IMG/VR virus record: IMGVR_UViG_3300008218_000073
Coordinates: 1-20,567 of that record
DNA from: a virus
Direction: 5' to 3' (one strand)
Length of the DNA stretch: 20,567 nucleotides
The position numbers and the translations under genes are program-made. Shown one piece after another: positions 20,014-20,567 of the stretch. Positions within the stretch are counted from its first letter, which is position 1. The number at the start of each line of letters is the position of its first letter. The notes beneath the pieces are model-generated. The model did not search any database, was not told the DNA's origin, and saw nothing but the letters and a program-made list of their open reading frames with translations.

Positions 20014-20566
20014 TTGCCGTTCCTATTCTAATTGCTACTGCAACGACTGCATTTGATAATGTGCCTGTTGCCGTTACTCTAAGATATCTGCGAACTGCAC
20101 CTGCTACTGTTACTCGTTCCGTTGTCGGTTCTGATCCATCCGATACAGCAGTAAACGAAACCAGATCAGACCAAGAACTATCATTGGCACTGTCTTCAAT
20201 CTTTATCGTTGGAGCCCCTGAGTTAATATCGAATAGCTGTAGGATTACAGCAGCACCATTTGAGGTTGCTGCTCCTTGGTCATAGCTTGATTTACTACCT
20301 GCTGATGAGAATGTTTCTTTGGCTGCTGTGAGCATTACGCCCCATTCCATAGGAACATCTGCATCGCCCAGACAAGAAATGCTGCCCATAAGGCTTCCAT
20401 CTGCACCACCACTCCAATCGTAGTTCGTCTGCTTTGCTGTAAATAATGCTGCTGATGCACCCCTATCAGAACTAACAGCATAGATCGCATGTGTCGTTGC
20501 ACCTGCCTGTAAGGCTCGTAACGCAAGATGCGCCTGTCCAGAAGCATCATTAAAGAAACAACTGAA
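19991..20566 (-). CDS. Structural protein, tail-module type (5' truncated by window edge)
   Basis: The frame is open to the right edge, so the true start is outside; 191 residues are visible. FFNDASGQAHLALRALQAG and VSSDRGASAALFTAKQTNYD at the visible start lead to DADVPMEWGVMLTAAKETF. The C-terminal part is a beta-sandwich-like region (TIKIEDSANDSSWSDLVSFT; TERVTVAGAVRRYLRVTATG). This matches structural proteins found beside siphophage tail tube genes. Since the visible part lacks a start, a shorter frame beginning at the internal ATG at 20389 should not be annotated as the gene. Confidence 0.8.
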   Translation of the reverse strand, partial: FSCFFNDASGQAHLALRALQAGATTHAIYAVSSDRGASAALFTAKQTNYDWSGGADGSLMGSISCLGDADVPMEWGVMLTAAKETFSSAGSKSSYDQGAATSNGAAVILQLFDINSGAPTIKIEDSANDSSWSDLVSFTAVSDGSEPTTERVTVAGAVRRYLRVTATGTLSNAVVAVAIRIGTANDSVAYA

Positions 20567-20567
20567 A

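Noticed and set aside
1-20567. Signs of lysogeny, CRISPR, retroelement or insertion sequence
   Set aside because: No integrase, repeat-spacer array, reverse transcriptase, template/variable repeat pair or transposase was found. The excisionase-like HTH alone is not evidence for integration.

Overview
The window looks like part of a tailed bacteriophage genome of siphovirus type. It is AT-rich, densely packed and split into two opposing gene blocks. Nearly every gene has an AAGGAG-type ribosome binding site or overlaps its neighbour's stop codon. The left block (about 1-9340) reads rightward. The right block (about 9417-20567) reads leftward. They converge on a hairpin terminator at 9391-9416. 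The typing rests on a tail tube protein, a frameshifting tail assembly chaperone pair, a short tape measure protein, a hub/minor tail protein and an S74-type fibre. There is no integrase, tRNA, CRISPR array, insertion sequence or rRNA. The host cannot be named; the promoters and Shine-Dalgarno sites only say that it is a bacterium.

Left block. Positions 1-1400 hold small orphan genes separated by hairpins, then a ParB-like protein (1476-2417). Next is a G+C-richer gap with nested inverted repeats (2435-2592) that may encode a structured RNA. A compact DNA-metabolism operon follows (2616-7957): a zinc-ribbon protein, a RecA/RepA-type ATPase, an excisionase-like HTH protein, a beta-class DNA methyltransferase, a VRR-NUC nuclease, an OB-fold-like candidate, a small unknown and a RecB-type PD-(D/E)XK nuclease. 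A strong terminator closes the operon. Three more orphan genes follow (8101-9339), with two near-identical sigma70-type promoters and recurring hairpins whose loop is always AGAAAT.

Right block, in transcription order: a structural protein cut by the window edge, a small conserved-looking protein, the tail tube protein, the tail assembly chaperone with a -1 frameshift site (C CCT TTA), the tape measure protein, the S74 fibre, two small proteins, the hub/minor tail protein, a small zinc-ribbon protein, a second fibre-like protein, a 58-residue membrane protein, a 76-residue protein, a 397-residue membrane-anchored protein, a cysteine-rich protein and a 72-residue protein. The last five may include lysis functions, but no endolysin is recognisable.

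Points that most deserve a second look: the complete frameshift cassette at 18810-18852; a 51-bp upstream element shared between the early block (1022-1072) and the late block (15216-15266); the fixed-loop hairpin family; the candidate RNA at 2435-2592; the inverted-repeat gap at 11559-11776; and three consecutive genes that start with the same 15 nucleotides.
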